The translations under genes and the position numbers were made by a program. The notes beneath the pieces were generated by a model. The model saw only the letters and a program-made list of their open reading frames with translations. It was not told the DNA's origin and ran no database searches. Below are positions 1-8,758 of a stretch of 64,000 bases of DNA, one piece after another. This DNA comes from BOG-908 sp963692875 (GTDB taxonomy: Bacteria > Pseudomonadota > Alphaproteobacteria > Acetobacterales > Acetobacteraceae). Each line of letters starts with the position of its first letter. Position 1 is the first letter of the stretch. The stretch lies in NCBI GenBank assembly GCA_965198755.1, contig OZ240673.1:2604001-2668000 (forward strand), read 5' to 3'.

Positions 1-143
1 CCAAGCCTTATGAGCCAGGTACCGTGCAACGCATGGACTGGAAAATCAGATGGCTGGAACGGTGTGACGCAATCCGCGTGGCCGGAACCGACCCGGAACG
101 AGCAGCCAACCTCTCCGGGTGCCGCAGTTCTATCCAGCGCCGG

Positions 144-437
144 TCATGGCTTCTTCAGGATCACCTGCACGAAGCCGGAGCCGCCCATCTGCGCGGGATA
201 TTTGTTCCGAAGCACCACGTCGGAAGGTGGCCGGCGGCACGTGCCGCACCGCAACCGAGGCACCAGCATCACCAGCGTGCGCTCTGCACCGTAGCGCGCT
301 ACCAGGTCGGATACCATCACGATCCGGTCCGCCCGACACGCCCCGCACGATGCCAGCAGTTGCCAACCCACCAGATCGGCGATGGGCAGCCGGATCAGCG
401 TCTCGCGCTGGCGGTTCTGATGGATGCCGTCCGGCAT
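144..437 (-). CDS. small putative zinc-ribbon protein (hypothetical)
   Basis: Encodes about 97 residues and its function is unknown. Two CxxC pairs (SCGAC and RCGTC) lie about 30 residues apart, around a segment that reads like a helix (LVARYGAERTLVMLVPRL). This spacing suggests a single structural zinc site, and similar four-Cys small proteins are common as hypotheticals in alphaproteobacteria. The ATG at 437 was chosen; a GTG at 464 in the same frame would add nine residues. No strong ribosome-binding site is visible. The C-terminus (about LRNKYPAQMGGSGFVQVIL) looks like genuine protein. It stands alone, upstream of an IS element. Confidence 0.5.
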   Translation of the reverse strand: MPDGIHQNRQRETLIRLPIADLVGWQLLASCGACRADRIVMVSDLVARYGAERTLVMLVPRLRCGTCRRPPSDVVLRNKYPAQMGGSGFVQVILKKP

Positions 438-783
438 CACGCGGCTCGGCGGTGGCCAGACCACCTCACAGCGTCAATGGCCGGCTTGGAGCAGCCGTCC
501 GCACAACCTGAAACCCGGCCGCATCGAGCGCCGCTGCGAGGTGCCGGCTGCTGGCGGCGATGAGAGCGGGCGGACCGCCAGGCAAGCGGCGCTGCCGCTT
601 CCAGCACGGCGGCGACCTCATCGAAGGGGACAGGATCTGGCGAGGATGAACCAAGGAGCATGGCCGGAGGTTAGCGGTTCGATGCGAACGAATCAAGAAC
701 GCCAACAAGTACTCGGGTATGCGGAGCAGGGTTGATCGCGGAAGTCGTTGGGTTACCGGCTAAAACGTTTTCCAACCTTGTTA
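438..783. other. intergenic stretch left of the IS element
   Basis: No convincing gene. On the minus strand around 470-600 one frame reads like protein (for example HLAAALDAAGFQVVRTA), but it has no clear start and is interrupted, so it may be a decayed gene fragment. Nothing else is recognisable. Confidence 0.3.
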
Positions 784-873
784 TACCAACCGCCCAATAG
801 GATGACTCGCGATTGTACCCACGCGGCTGATTTTGTGATTCTCTGGTCTGGTCATCCGATTCGGGGGTCAGAA

Positions 874-1383
874 ATGAGCAAGCCGGTGCCGGTCACGCGT
901 CTAGACAGATCAGCTTTTGACCTGCGCCGTGAGGCGTCGCGCTGCAATGATGGAGCGGTCGTGCGGCGCTTATTGGCGATTGCGCTCGTGCTGGAAGGGC
1001 GGCCGCGGACCGAGGCCGCCGAGGCCTGCGGCATGGACCGGCAGACGCTGCGCGATTGGGTGCACCACTACAACGAGGAAGGCCTAGACGGCCTGGCCAA
1101 CCGTCGCAGTCCAGGCCGTCCGGCGCAGTTGACGCCTGAGCAGCTCGCGGCGTTCAAGGCGCTGGTGGAGCAAGGTCCCGATCTGGCGCGGGACGGCGTT
1201 GTCCGTTGGCGATGCAGCGATCTGCAGGCGCGCCTGCAGTCGGACTTCGCTGTGCACTATCATGAACGCAGCGTCGGCAAGTTGCTGGCCAGGCTGGCGT
1301 TCCGCAAGCTGAGCGTACGGCCGTTCCATCCCGAGCAGGACCCGGCCGCCCAGGCGACACACAAAAAAACTTTGCCGACCTGA
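874..1383 (+). CDS. IS630 transposase, N-terminal part (orfA)
   Basis: Encodes about 169 residues with the DNA-binding half of an IS630-type transposase. There is an HTH of the Psq/homeodomain-like class (GRPRTEAAEACGMDRQTLRDW), then a winged HTH_33-like segment (LQARLQSDFAVHYHERSVGKLL). The ATG at 874 was chosen because the homology begins at MSKPVPVTRLD. Upstream in-frame residues from 748 include IS end sequence. The frame closes at 1381-1383, shortly after a run of seven A (1363-1369). A -1 slip on the lysine codon at 1366-1368 would continue into orfB. Confidence 0.85.
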   Translation: MSKPVPVTRLDRSAFDLRREASRCNDGAVVRRLLAIALVLEGRPRTEAAEACGMDRQTLRDWVHHYNEEGLDGLANRRSPGRPAQLTPEQLAAFKALVEQGPDLARDGVVRWRCSDLQARLQSDFAVHYHERSVGKLLARLAFRKLSVRPFHPEQDPAAQATHKKTLPT

Positions 1384-1943
1384 TCGCGGCCGCCCTGCCG
1401 CCCCATGCCGCCGGCAAACCGCTCGAGATCTGGTGGCAGGATGAAGCCCGCGTCGGCCAGCAGGGCACGCTGACCCGCGTGTGGGCGCCGCGCGGCAGCA
1501 GACCGGCTGCACCGCGCGATCGCCGCTACACCTGGGCCTACCTATTTGGCGCGGTGTGCCCGGCGCGCGGCGTGGGTGCGGGGATCGTCATGCCTTCGGT
1601 CAACCTGGAAGCCATGAGCCAGCATCTTGCTGAAGTCAGCCGCCATGTTGCACCTGGCGCCCACTGCCTGATGCAGGTCGACGGCGCCGGCTGGCATCGG
1701 CCGTCCGAGCGCCTGATCGTGCCCTCAAACATCACGCTACTGACCTTGCCGCCCTACTCGCCGGAACTCAATCCGGTTGAGAATGTCTGGCAATACCTCC
1801 GCAGTAATTGGCTCAGCCATCGCGTGTGGGACAGCTACGAAGAGATTGTCGACGCCTGCTGTGTCGCATGGAACGCATTGATGGCCATGCCAGAACGGCT
1901 AACCTCAATCGCCACCCGAGAATGGGCACAGGTCAGCGTTTAG
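1368..1943 (+). CDS. IS630 transposase, catalytic part (orfB, -1 frame)
   Basis: Encodes the DDE catalytic domain in the -1 frame relative to orfA. Numbered as a slip-fused protein of about 356 residues, the catalytic acids are D190 (WWQDEAR), D270 (QVDGAGWH) and E303 (SPELNPVENVW), the normal IS630 arrangement. No good independent start precedes D190: a GTG at 1479 lies after the first catalytic aspartate. The active protein therefore most likely needs frameshifting at the A7 run. Alternatively the element is a frameshifted, dead copy. Confidence 0.8.
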   Translation, partial: NFADLIAAALPPHAAGKPLEIWWQDEARVGQQGTLTRVWAPRGSRPAAPRDRRYTWAYLFGAVCPARGVGAGIVMPSVNLEAMSQHLAEVSRHVAPGAHCLMQVDGAGWHRPSERLIVPSNITLLTLPPYSPELNPVENVWQYLRSNWLSHRVWDSYEEIVDACCVAWNALMAMPERLTSIATREWAQVSV

Positions 1944-2260
1944 GGCGGTTGGTATTAGAATCGATTAGCACGCCGGAAAACGCTCTAGCTCTTTGTTTGG
2001 CGAACATCTGCATTCCACGGTCGACCCCGTCTGGTCGGATGATGCTCGAGGAGGGAAGAAGCAGAAGCTCGTTTCGGATGTCGCGGACGACTGAACGTGG
2101 CGCAGCACCGGATGCGACAAGCCTCGATTTCACGAGCCTGCTTACCGCTTCTGTCAATGCTCGGTCATGACCCTGCAACGACTTACGTGTCGACGATGTG
2201 CGTCACCACGGTCGCCCGACCGCTCGCTTATACCAGACGGCGTGAAGGTTGACCGTTCCG

Positions 2261-2390
2261 AAGCAAGCAAAGCCTTCTTTTTTGAAAAAGAGAAGCAAAA
2301 AACTTTTGTCTCCGCTATCGCGGGCCTATCCGGAGAGCGCGCGACAGCAATTTTTTGGTCCTTTTTTTCAAAAAAGGACTGCTTGCTTTC
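2261..2390. repeat. nested palindromic repeat, copy 1
   Basis: Left arm CTTCTTTTTTGAAAAAGAGAAG hairpin at about 2274-2296 (slightly decayed), centre with a CTATCGCGG block, right arm GGTCCTTTTTTTCAAAAAAGGAC at about 2357-2380. The right tip uses a GGTCC/GGACT pair set unlike other copies but still self-complementary. Bounded by AAGCAAGC and GCTTGCTT. Confidence 0.85.
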
Positions 2391-2680
2391 TATGGTTAGC
2401 ATCAACGCCAGTAGTATTACACTCGCCTGACGACGTTACCAACCCGCCATGATGGGCAGATGAACTTTCGCTCGGTAAGTGAGGCAGGCGCGCTTCCCCC
2501 GATGAAGATCAGCGATCTCTGCTTGACGGAGACTTTGGAATATACGTTCTGGCAAAAGCAACTTTCTGTTTTCTTTGCAGAACGTATGGTTTGCGCGTCG
2601 CTCCTCGAGATATCGCCATAAGCCGAGCAGGTAACATACCAGCTGGAACTCACCCGCATTTGCCAACCAAGACCAGCAAA

Positions 2681-2820
2681 GAAAGCAGTTCTTTTTTGAA
2701 AAGAACCAACAAACTTTTATCTCTCTCGAGGTCTCCGTGACGACACATGTCACTTAGCCGTCCGTGACAGCGCTCATGCGCTTCTTGCTTCCTTTTTTGA
2801 AAACACGGCTCTGCTTCACT
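2681..2820. repeat. nested palindromic repeat, copy 2 (decayed)
   Basis: The left arm is recognisable (AAAGCAGTTCTTTTTTGAAAAGAACC). The right arm is much altered (CTTCTTGCTTCCTTTTTTGAAAACACG). It lies downstream of the GFOR-like gene, between its 3' end and the IS-containing gap. Confidence 0.6.
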
Positions 2821-2890
2821 TCGAACGCTACCCTCCGTCCCGCCTCCGTTGCACGTCGACCAGTGGCTGCTTCCCGCAGCCATGCTGCCG

Positions 2891-4168
2891 TCAGGTTTCC
2901 TGGGCCGGCGGCGGACCGCGTGTCACGTCAAGCCCCTCGGCAGGCGTCATCCTGACGACCGATCCGGATGCGGCGGACTGGTATATCGCCTCCATCACGC
3001 GCATGTCCTGAAGCCCCTCTTCGCCAGGCGTGAGAGGAACGCGGTCGTGCGTGATGGACTCGGCAAATGCGTCCATCTCCAACGCAAACTGGCTTTTGGA
3101 CGACCAGCGACGCTGCTCCAGGCTGCTGCTCTTGCCGACGCGACGGCCGATCTGCATCGTCAGGTTGTCGTAGCTGAAAGCAGGGTCCAGCCCCGCCCAG
3201 GCTTCGGCGCCCATCACGCGCAGGAAGCGGTTTTCATGGTAGGAGTAGCCGCTGCTGCAGTTGGCCAACACGCCGGAGGGGAAGCGCAGTGTAAAGCTGC
3301 ATAAATCCTCGACCTCCTTGAAGCGCGGGTCGTCTTTCGGCTGCACCGTACGCGCGCTGATCTCCACCGGCTCCTCGCCGGTAATGAAGCGGGCCGCGTT
3401 CAGGCAGTACAGCCCGACATCTGGCAGAGACCCACCGCCGGACATCGCCTTGTTCAACCGCCACTGGCCGTCATCGGCGTTGTTCTGCCCGTTGGTAGCC
3501 TCTATCATCCGCAGCGTACCGAGCGACTTGCCGCGTGCCATGCTGATCAGCGTGCGGTACTCAGGCAGGTATTGGCAGCGGTAGGCGATCATCAACTTCC
3601 GCTTGGCCTGCTTGCAGGCATCGACCATGCGCTGCGCATCCTGCACGGACGTGGCCATCGGCTTTTCACACAGCACGTGCTTTCCGGCCTGTGCTGCGCG
3701 CACCGTGTACTCGGCGTGCATGGCATTCGGCAGGACGATGTAGATGATGTCGACGTCCGGGTTGTTCTTCAAATCATCGAAGTTGGTGTAGCCGTAGATA
3801 TTGTTCTCAGGCACCCGGTACTGCGCTGCAATGACGCGCGCCTTTTCGCGCTCGCCGCTGACCAGCGCGGTGACACGAACGTGCTCGCTTTGCGCAAATC
3901 CCGGCAGGATCTGCGTCAGAGATAGCCGGCCCAGCCCGACAACGGCTACGCCCAGGCGCTTACCGAACGGGTCGAGTGCCGGTACGCTCGCCGACAGGTC
4001 GGCGGCGGTGTCGAGCGGCGGCAGACTGACATGGTCGCCATGCACCGTGCCGCGCAGGCCGGCAGTGTCCCGAGTCGGCTCGGCCGCCGACGCCGAACCG
4101 ATCAGGCCAAGGCCCGCGAGGCCAGCACCGGTGGACCCGACAAGCGTGCGTCGTGTGATTGGCGGCAT
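2891..4168 (-). CDS. Gfo/Idh/MocA-family oxidoreductase, Tat-exported, GFOR-like
   Basis: About 425 residues. The N-terminus has a twin-arginine signal (TRRTLVGSTGAGLAGLGLIG then SASA), so the enzyme should fold in the cytoplasm with its cofactor and be exported to the periplasm. The Rossmann motif VAVVGLGRLSLTQILPGF follows at about residue 80, then the family hallmark CEKPMATSV (EKP catalytic region), a conserved GGGSLPDVGLY and a C-terminal TPGEEGLQDMRVMEAIY. These segments closely match what I recall of Zymomonas glucose-fructose oxidoreductase, which holds NADP tightly and also carries a Tat leader. The sugar substrate cannot be fixed from sequence alone. The ATG at 4168 is preferred over 4198 because an AGGGATC ribosome-binding site precedes it and the Tat motif starts at once. 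It is monocistronic, flanked by repeats. Confidence 0.85.
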   Translation of the reverse strand: MPPITRRTLVGSTGAGLAGLGLIGSASAAEPTRDTAGLRGTVHGDHVSLPPLDTAADLSASVPALDPFGKRLGVAVVGLGRLSLTQILPGFAQSEHVRVTALVSGEREKARVIAAQYRVPENNIYGYTNFDDLKNNPDVDIIYIVLPNAMHAEYTVRAAQAGKHVLCEKPMATSVQDAQRMVDACKQAKRKLMIAYRCQYLPEYRTLISMARGKSLGTLRMIEATNGQNNADDGQWRLNKAMSGGGSLPDVGLYCLNAARFITGEEPVEISARTVQPKDDPRFKEVEDLCSFTLRFPSGVLANCSSGYSYHENRFLRVMGAEAWAGLDPAFSYDNLTMQIGRRVGKSSSLEQRRWSSKSQFALEMDAFAESITHDRVPLTPGEEGLQDMRVMEAIYQSAASGSVVRMTPAEGLDVTRGPPPAQET

Positions 4169-4261
4169 GTGAAGATCCCTGAAACCTGACCGGCTCAACG
4201 GCGCCGATCACTCACGGTTCGGGACAGCCCGCTCAATTCAAGCCTACCTTGCGTGTCGAAG

Positions 4262-4394
4262 AAGCAAGCAGCGGTTCCTTTTGAAGAAAGACCGAAAACT
4301 CTTAGCCTTCAGATACTCGCTACGGGGTAGTCCGCGACAGCAGAGACAAAAGTTTTTTGCTGCTTTTTTTCAAAAAAAGCAGGCCTTACTTTCC
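4262..4394. repeat. nested palindromic repeat, copy 3 (left arm decayed)
   Basis: Left arm AGCAGCGGTTCCTTTTGAAG is degenerate. The right arm, GCTGCTTTTTTTCAAAAAAAGCAGGCC at about 4361-4388, is intact and belongs to the CTGC/GCAG tip type. It lies just upstream of the GFOR-like gene on the minus strand. Confidence 0.75.
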
Positions 4395-5216
4395 TGATCG
4401 CGCTGAGGGAAACATGGCCGGAACGCCCCTCCTTTGGCCGCGCGACGCTTCAGGATGCGCAGTATCCCGACAAGCGCTCCGGCTGAAACACACCCCCCGG
4501 CAGTCTGCCGTTCGCGGGCTTCGCGCAGGATGCCTCGGACGCGGCGATAAGCTTCAACACCAGGCCGCCGTCCGCAGGCACAGCCTCGCTTTCCCAGGAA
4601 AGCGCCCACTCCTGTACGCACAAGACATGGCTGAGGCCGATGACGTCATCCGGTACGTAGTCCAGCATCCTCAAGTCCTTCTGTGCATCACCCGAGCTAA
4701 GTCTACGATGCTGCAGACGCGAAGTTACGACGATAACGCCGCAACCACCCGAAACCTGAAAAGCAATTACAAAGCTAAGATGTAAATTGTAAAAGTCGCG
4801 GCGTTCCCCGAAAGCGGCGAGCCAGCGGGAATGCCCGCTCTCTCAACGCTCGGCGACAGAACAGGACAGCATCCTGCTTTTTCCGTGAGAATAACCGTCT
4901 TGCTCGCGGCCACCGCGACCAGCCCGCTCAACACGGAGCGGCTTCGTCAAGCTGCGTCTGCACCACCCTGAACCTGGCCGCGTCCCGGATCGGGTCCAGC
5001 ATCGGATCACCGCCGCCTCCGCCAGGCCGGGGTCACGCAGCGGCGCCGCGGTCTCCAGCCATCCCGGAGCGTCGGCTTTGCGTTCCCATTGCGTGTGCGG
5101 GCGAACTGTCCCCAGGCATAGACGCAGAGCGGATCAATCTGGGTGCCGTGCTCCGAGGTCCATGTGGCTCACCGGCGGTTCGACGTTGGCGTGTTTGCCC
5201 GCTTTGAAGGGAGTAG
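4395..5216. other. intergenic stretch with possible gene remnants
   Basis: No firm gene. A minus-strand frame at 4450-4674 (74 residues, beginning MRMLDYVPDDVIGLSHVLCV) reads like protein but has no recognised family and no strong ribosome-binding site. Around 4930-5130 on the minus strand a second protein-like stretch (for example GWLETAAPLRDPGLAEAAV) lacks a start and is probably a decayed gene. Confidence 0.3.
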
Positions 5217-5350
5217 AAAGCAAGCAGTTCTTTTTTGAAAAAAAGAACCAAAAAACTTTTGTCTCCGCTGTCGCGCGCTCGCCGGACAGGATGGCGACAG
5301 CGGAGACAAAGGCTTTTTGCTTCTTTTTCTCGAAAAAGAAGCGCTTGCTT
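5217..5350. repeat. nested palindromic repeat, copy 4
   Basis: Full copy. Left tip is GTTC/GAAC type (TTCTTTTTTGAAAAAAAGAA), the centre carries GCTGTCGCGCGCTCGCCGG paired with GCGACAGCGG, and the right tip is CTTC/GAAG type. The flavoprotein gene's stop codon (5349-5351 on the minus strand) forms the first bases of the element (TAAGCAAGCG). Confidence 0.9.
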
Positions 5351-7400
5351 ACACGTCTTTCGCCAGCCGCAGCGCATCGAAAACCGCCGCGTGTATGTTA
5401 CGGCTAGCCACCGCGTCGCCAATGCGAAACAGCTGGTAGCTCCCCTCCCGGTTTCGCACCACCTCCTGCCTGCGTCCGCCCAGCAACGCCGCGTGGTCCA
5501 CCTCGCCGCCGTTGCGCGAGTCCGGCTTCAGCGCCTCGTACACCTCGTCGAGCGGTGTCGTCCCGTGCTCCACCACCACTTGGTCCACCCGGCGCTCCTC
5601 CTGTTCGGCGCCGTAATCGCTGCCCAGCACCGCGATCAGCCCGTTGCCGTCGCGGCGCACGGACAGCAGCCGCGTGTTCACCGTCACCCGCACGCTGCGG
5701 CGGCGAAATATGCGTGCGTAGGCGGCGTGGTTCAGACCGCCGATCTCCGGCGCCAGCATGCGCTCCGGCGTCACCAGCTCCACCTCGGCGCCGGCTTCGG
5801 CCAGCACCTCGGCCGCCTGCATGCCGGGATGCGCGCCGTTGTCGTCGTAGACCAGCACCCGCCCTGACAGCGCGGTCGCACCCCCCACCACGTCCCAGCT
5901 CGAGACGACCAGGTCGCGGCCAGCCTGCAGTATGTCGGTGTCCGGCACCCCGCCGGTGGCGACGAACACCACGTCGGGTGCCAGCGCCAGCACCTCCTCG
6001 GCACCCGCGTACGTGTTGAAGCGCAGCCCGGCGCCCATGCGGGCCAGCTCGGAGACGCGCCAGTCCACGATGCCGATCAGCTCCCGCCGGCGCGGCGTGC
6101 GGGCGGCCAGCAGCACCTGGCCGCCGGCGCGCCCGGTGGCCTCCAGCACCGTCACCCGGTGGCCGCGCTCGGCCGCCACGCGCGCGGCTTCCAGCCCGGC
6201 GGGGCCGGCGCCCACCACCACCACGTGGCGCCGCGGGCCGTCCGCGCGCGGGATCACGTGCGGCATGCTCGCTTCCCGCCCGGTGGCGGCGTTGTGCACG
6301 CACAGCGCCTCGTTGCCCTCGTAGATGCGGTCCAGGCAGTAGGTGGCACCCACGCACGGACGGATGCGGTCCTCGTGGCCAGCCAGCACCTTGGCGACGA
6401 TGTGCGGCTCGGCGATGTGCGCGCGCGTCATGCCGACCATGTCCAGCTTGCCCTCGGCGATGGCGTGCCTGGCGGTCGCCACGTCGTTGATGCGGGCGGC
6501 GTGGAAGGTGGGGAACCCGGTCGCCGCGCGCACCTCGCCGGCGAAGTCCAGGTGTTGCGCGGTGCCCATGCCGTGGATCGGGATCACGTGCGACAGCGCG
6601 TTGTCGGTCTCCATGTGGCCGCGGATGATGTTGAGGAAATCCACCACCCCGCCGCCGGCGAAACGCTTGGCGATCTCCACCCCGTCCGTGCGCGTCAGGC
6701 CAACATCCCAGTCCTCATCAGCAACCATCCGCACGCCGATCAGGAAGTCCGGCCCCACCGCGTCGCGCATCGCCTGCAGCACGCGCACGGAGAAGCGCAT
6801 GCGGTTTTCCAGGCTGCCGTTGTACTCGTCGTCGCGGTGGTTGGTGGCCGGCGACCAGAACTGGTCCGGCAGGTGGCCGTAGGCGTCGATCTCGAACCCG
6901 TCGAGGCCTGCCGCCTGCATGCGCTGTGCGGCGGCCGCGTAGTCCGCCACGATGCGCTCGATGTCCCACGCCTCCGCCGCCTTGGGAAAACCGCGATGCG
7001 CCGCCTCGCGCACCCGCGAGGGTGCGAGCACCGGCAGCCAGTCCGCCTTGTTCCAGGCAGTGCGCCGGCCGAGATGCGTCAGCTGAATCATCACCGCCGA
7101 GCCGTGCTCGTGGCACTCGTCGGACAGGCGGCGCAGCCACGGCACGATCTCGTCCTTGTAGGCCAGCAGGTTGCCGAACACCGGCGGACTGTCCGGCGAG
7201 ACCACGGCGGAGCCGGCCGTCATCGTCAGCGCGATGCCGCCGCGTGCTTTCTCGACGTGATAGAGTCGGTAACGATCCTTTGGCATGCCGTCTTCGGAGT
7301 AGCTCGGCTCGTGCGAGGTGCTCATCACCCGGTTACGCAAAGTGAGGTGACGCAGTTGGTAGGGCTGCAGCAGCGGGTCACGGGTGAGTATCGCGTTCAT
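5349..7400 (-). CDS. dgcA: FadH/TMADH-type flavoprotein, probable dimethylglycine (or N-methylproline) demethylase
   Basis: 683 residues. Residues 1-340 form an Old Yellow Enzyme TIM barrel binding FMN (LTLRNRVMSTSHEPSY near the start, DAYGHLPDQFWSP around 172-184). Residues from about 394 form a FAD/NAD-binding half (VVVVGAGPAGLEAARVAAER). This domain order and length match trimethylamine dehydrogenase, DgcA and StcD. The usual four-Cys iron-sulfur signature is present as C349, C355 and C367, but the second position is A352. By context (Rieske oxygenase, betaine ABC importer, sarcosine oxidase) it would demethylate dimethylglycine to sarcosine; N-methylproline is the main alternative. An AGGAG site precedes the ATG at 7400. 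No DgcB or Etf partner is seen nearby. Confidence 0.75.
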   Translation of the reverse strand: MNAILTRDPLLQPYQLRHLTLRNRVMSTSHEPSYSEDGMPKDRYRLYHVEKARGGIALTMTAGSAVVSPDSPPVFGNLLAYKDEIVPWLRRLSDECHEHGSAVMIQLTHLGRRTAWNKADWLPVLAPSRVREAAHRGFPKAAEAWDIERIVADYAAAAQRMQAAGLDGFEIDAYGHLPDQFWSPATNHRDDEYNGSLENRMRFSVRVLQAMRDAVGPDFLIGVRMVADEDWDVGLTRTDGVEIAKRFAGGGVVDFLNIIRGHMETDNALSHVIPIHGMGTAQHLDFAGEVRAATGFPTFHAARINDVATARHAIAEGKLDMVGMTRAHIAEPHIVAKVLAGHEDRIRPCVGATYCLDRIYEGNEALCVHNAATGREASMPHVIPRADGPRRHVVVVGAGPAGLEAARVAAERGHRVTVLEATGRAGGQVLLAARTPRRRELIGIVDWRVSELARMGAGLRFNTYAGAEEVLALAPDVVFVATGGVPDTDILQAGRDLVVSSWDVVGGATALSGRVLVYDDNGAHPGMQAAEVLAEAGAEVELVTPERMLAPEIGGLNHAAYARIFRRRSVRVTVNTRLLSVRRDGNGLIAVLGSDYGAEQEERRVDQVVVEHGTTPLDEVYEALKPDSRNGGEVDHAALLGGRRQEVVRNREGSYQLFRIGDAVASRNIHAAVFDALRLAKDV

Positions 7401-7414
7401 CGGGCGCTCCTGCG

Positions 7415-7534
7415 GAAGAAAGCAAGGCCTTCTTTTTTGAAAGAAAGAAGCAAAAAACTTTTGCTCCCTGTCGGGGACTTAAGCAGTGAGCGCGCGGCAG
7501 CGGAGACAGAGTTTTTGGTCGTTTTTTCCAGGCC
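7415..7534. repeat. nested palindromic repeat, copy 5 (right arm decayed)
   Basis: Good left arm (AAGCAAGGCCTTCTTTTTTG). The centre includes TTAAGCAGTGAGCGCGCGGCAGCGG, and the right arm is worn (GAGTTTTTGGTCGTTTTTTCC). It lies 14 bp upstream of the flavoprotein start codon. Confidence 0.75.
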
Positions 7535-7625
7535 TGGTGGGTCAGCGTGCGTGGTTGTCGAGCACCGGAGCCCAGAAAAACCTTGTCATATCAGCAGCCT
7601 TTGATCTCGACCGTTCAAAGTCAGG

Positions 7626-7773
7626 CAAGTAAGGCAAGGCCTTCTTTTCTGAAGAAAAGAAGCAAAAGACTTTTGGTCCTGCTGTCGCGGACTCTCCCTC
7701 AGCGTGTACCCGAGGGAACAAAAGTCTTTTGCTTCTTTTCTTCAGAAAAGAAGGCCTTGCTTCCTTGCCGGAC
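7626..7773. repeat. nested palindromic repeat, copy 6 (near-perfect)
   Basis: Both arms are the same subtype (CTTCTTTTCTGAAGAAAAGAAG with AAAAGACTTTTG), giving a long, almost perfect inverted repeat around a centre beginning CTGTCGCGGACTCTCCC. It lies just past the 3' end of the AraC-type regulator. Confidence 0.92.
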
Positions 7774-7810
7774 GTCGCAGGGTCAAGATTTAAGGCCGCT
7801 GCTATCACCC

Positions 7811-8752
7811 TCATCGCCGCCGCTCGTGATTAGGCGGCAGGCCGAAGCGCCCGCGATAGGCAGCGCTGAACCGCGACGGCGTCGCGTAGCCGCAGGCCGC
7901 ACCCACCGCGGTCACCTGCATCGCCGTCTCGCGCAGCATCGTGCGCGCCCGCTCCAGCCGCAGCCCCGCCGCGTACGCCGCCGGCGTCTGGCCGAGATGC
8001 CGCCGGCACAAACGCTCCAGCTGCCGCGGCGAGAGGCCGACGCTGCGCGCGATGGCGGCCGCCTGCAACGGCCAGGCACCGGAGTCCTGCATCATCCGCA
8101 CCGCCGCCTCCAGCTTCTCCGGCGCGGCGAGTCCGGCGCTGCGCTGCCGCTCGGTGCCGGCGCGCACCCGCTCGACCAGGAACTGCGCGGCCACGTCGGC
8201 GGCCAGCGCCGGGCCAAGCCGCGCCTCTGCCATCGCCAGCATCAGGCTGATCGGGGCGATGCCGCCGGTGCAGGTCACCCGGTCGCGGTCCACGGTGAAC
8301 AGGTCGCCCGTGAACTCGACGTCGGGAAACTCCTCCTCGATCGCGGTCAGGTTCTCCCAGTGGACGGCGCAGCGCCGGCCGCGCAACAGCCCAGCCTCGG
8401 CCAGCGCAAAGGCGCCGGTGCACAGGCTGCCGAGTGGCACCCCCTCGCGCGCCAAGCGGCGCAACGCGGCGGTGACGCCTGTGTCCACCGACGCGCGCAC
8501 GTCCACGCCGCCGCACGCGAGCAGCAGGTCGGGCGCGTGTGCCAGTGCGGAGATCGCCGTGGTCGGCTGCAGCGTCAGCCCGTTGCTGGCCGCGGCGGGA
8601 GCGCCGTCCGGCGTCACCACGTCCCAGACGTAGGCGTCGCGGCCGCTCAGCCTATTGGCCATGCGCAGCACCTCGATGGCGTTGGCGCAGGCGATCATCG
8701 AGTAGTTCGGCAGCGTCAGGAACGCCAGGCGGTGCAGGGCGCCGAAATCCAC
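7811..8752 (-). CDS. GlxA/GbdR-type transcriptional regulator (DJ-1/PfpI + AraC HTH)
   Basis: 313 residues. The N-terminal half (about 8-200) is a DJ-1/PfpI-like amidotransferase fold used as a sensor, with GSLCTGAFALAEAGLLRGR where the nucleophile elbow lies. The C-terminal 100 residues hold the two AraC helix-turn-helices (LEAAVRMMQD to SRFSAAYRGRFGLPPN). GbdR, which activates glycine betaine and dimethylglycine catabolic genes in Pseudomonas, has this architecture. The gene starts with GTG six bases after the Rieske oxygenase stop, so the two are surely co-transcribed, and it likely controls this island. The effector is inferred from context only. Confidence 0.85.
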   Translation of the reverse strand: MDFGALHRLAFLTLPNYSMIACANAIEVLRMANRLSGRDAYVWDVVTPDGAPAAASNGLTLQPTTAISALAHAPDLLLACGGVDVRASVDTGVTAALRRLAREGVPLGSLCTGAFALAEAGLLRGRRCAVHWENLTAIEEEFPDVEFTGDLFTVDRDRVTCTGGIAPISLMLAMAEARLGPALAADVAAQFLVERVRAGTERQRSAGLAAPEKLEAAVRMMQDSGAWPLQAAAIARSVGLSPRQLERLCRRHLGQTPAAYAAGLRLERARTMLRETAMQVTAVGAACGYATPSRFSAAYRGRFGLPPNHERRR

Positions 8753-8758
8753 ACGCGC

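Larger units (their letters stand above)
784..1954 (+). mobile_element. IS630-family insertion sequence
   Basis: An element of about 1.17 kb bounded by perfect 13-bp terminal inverted repeats: ATACCAACCGCCC at 783-795, and its reverse complement at 1943-1955. The tips contain TA, the dinucleotide duplicated by IS630/Tc1-mariner elements. It carries one transposase split over two frames (874-1383 and 1368-1943). The transposase stop codon (1941-1943) touches the right inverted repeat, which is typical of compact IS elements. It could be active only if the frame change at the A7 run is productive. Confidence 0.85.
1956..2890. other. gene-poor gap with two repeat copies
   Basis: No convincing gene in over 900 bp. 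It contains a good repeat copy (2261-2390) and a decayed one (2681-2820). A minus-strand frame at 1933-2178 (TTG start, about 81 residues) runs into the IS end and could be a gene truncated by the insertion, but nothing supports it beyond being open. Base composition is lower in GC than in the flanking genes. Confidence 0.4.
7401..7810. other. gap between flavoprotein and regulator, filled by two repeats
   Basis: About 410 bp without a gene, holding repeat copies 5 and 6 back to back with roughly 90 bp between them. The flavoprotein's ribosome-binding site lies directly beside copy 5, so that gene's leader is repeat sequence unless its promoter sits in the short spacer at 7535-7625. Confidence 0.5.

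Noticed and set aside
1933..2178. Possible gene truncated by the IS element (minus strand)
   Set aside because: TTG start, no recognised motif, and its last residues are IS end sequence. Kept only as a remark.
4357..4785. A 142-residue plus-strand frame
   Set aside because: Its start lies in a repeat arm, the rest is low-quality sequence with no ribosome-binding site, and similar FFKK/FLKK starts recur at every element.
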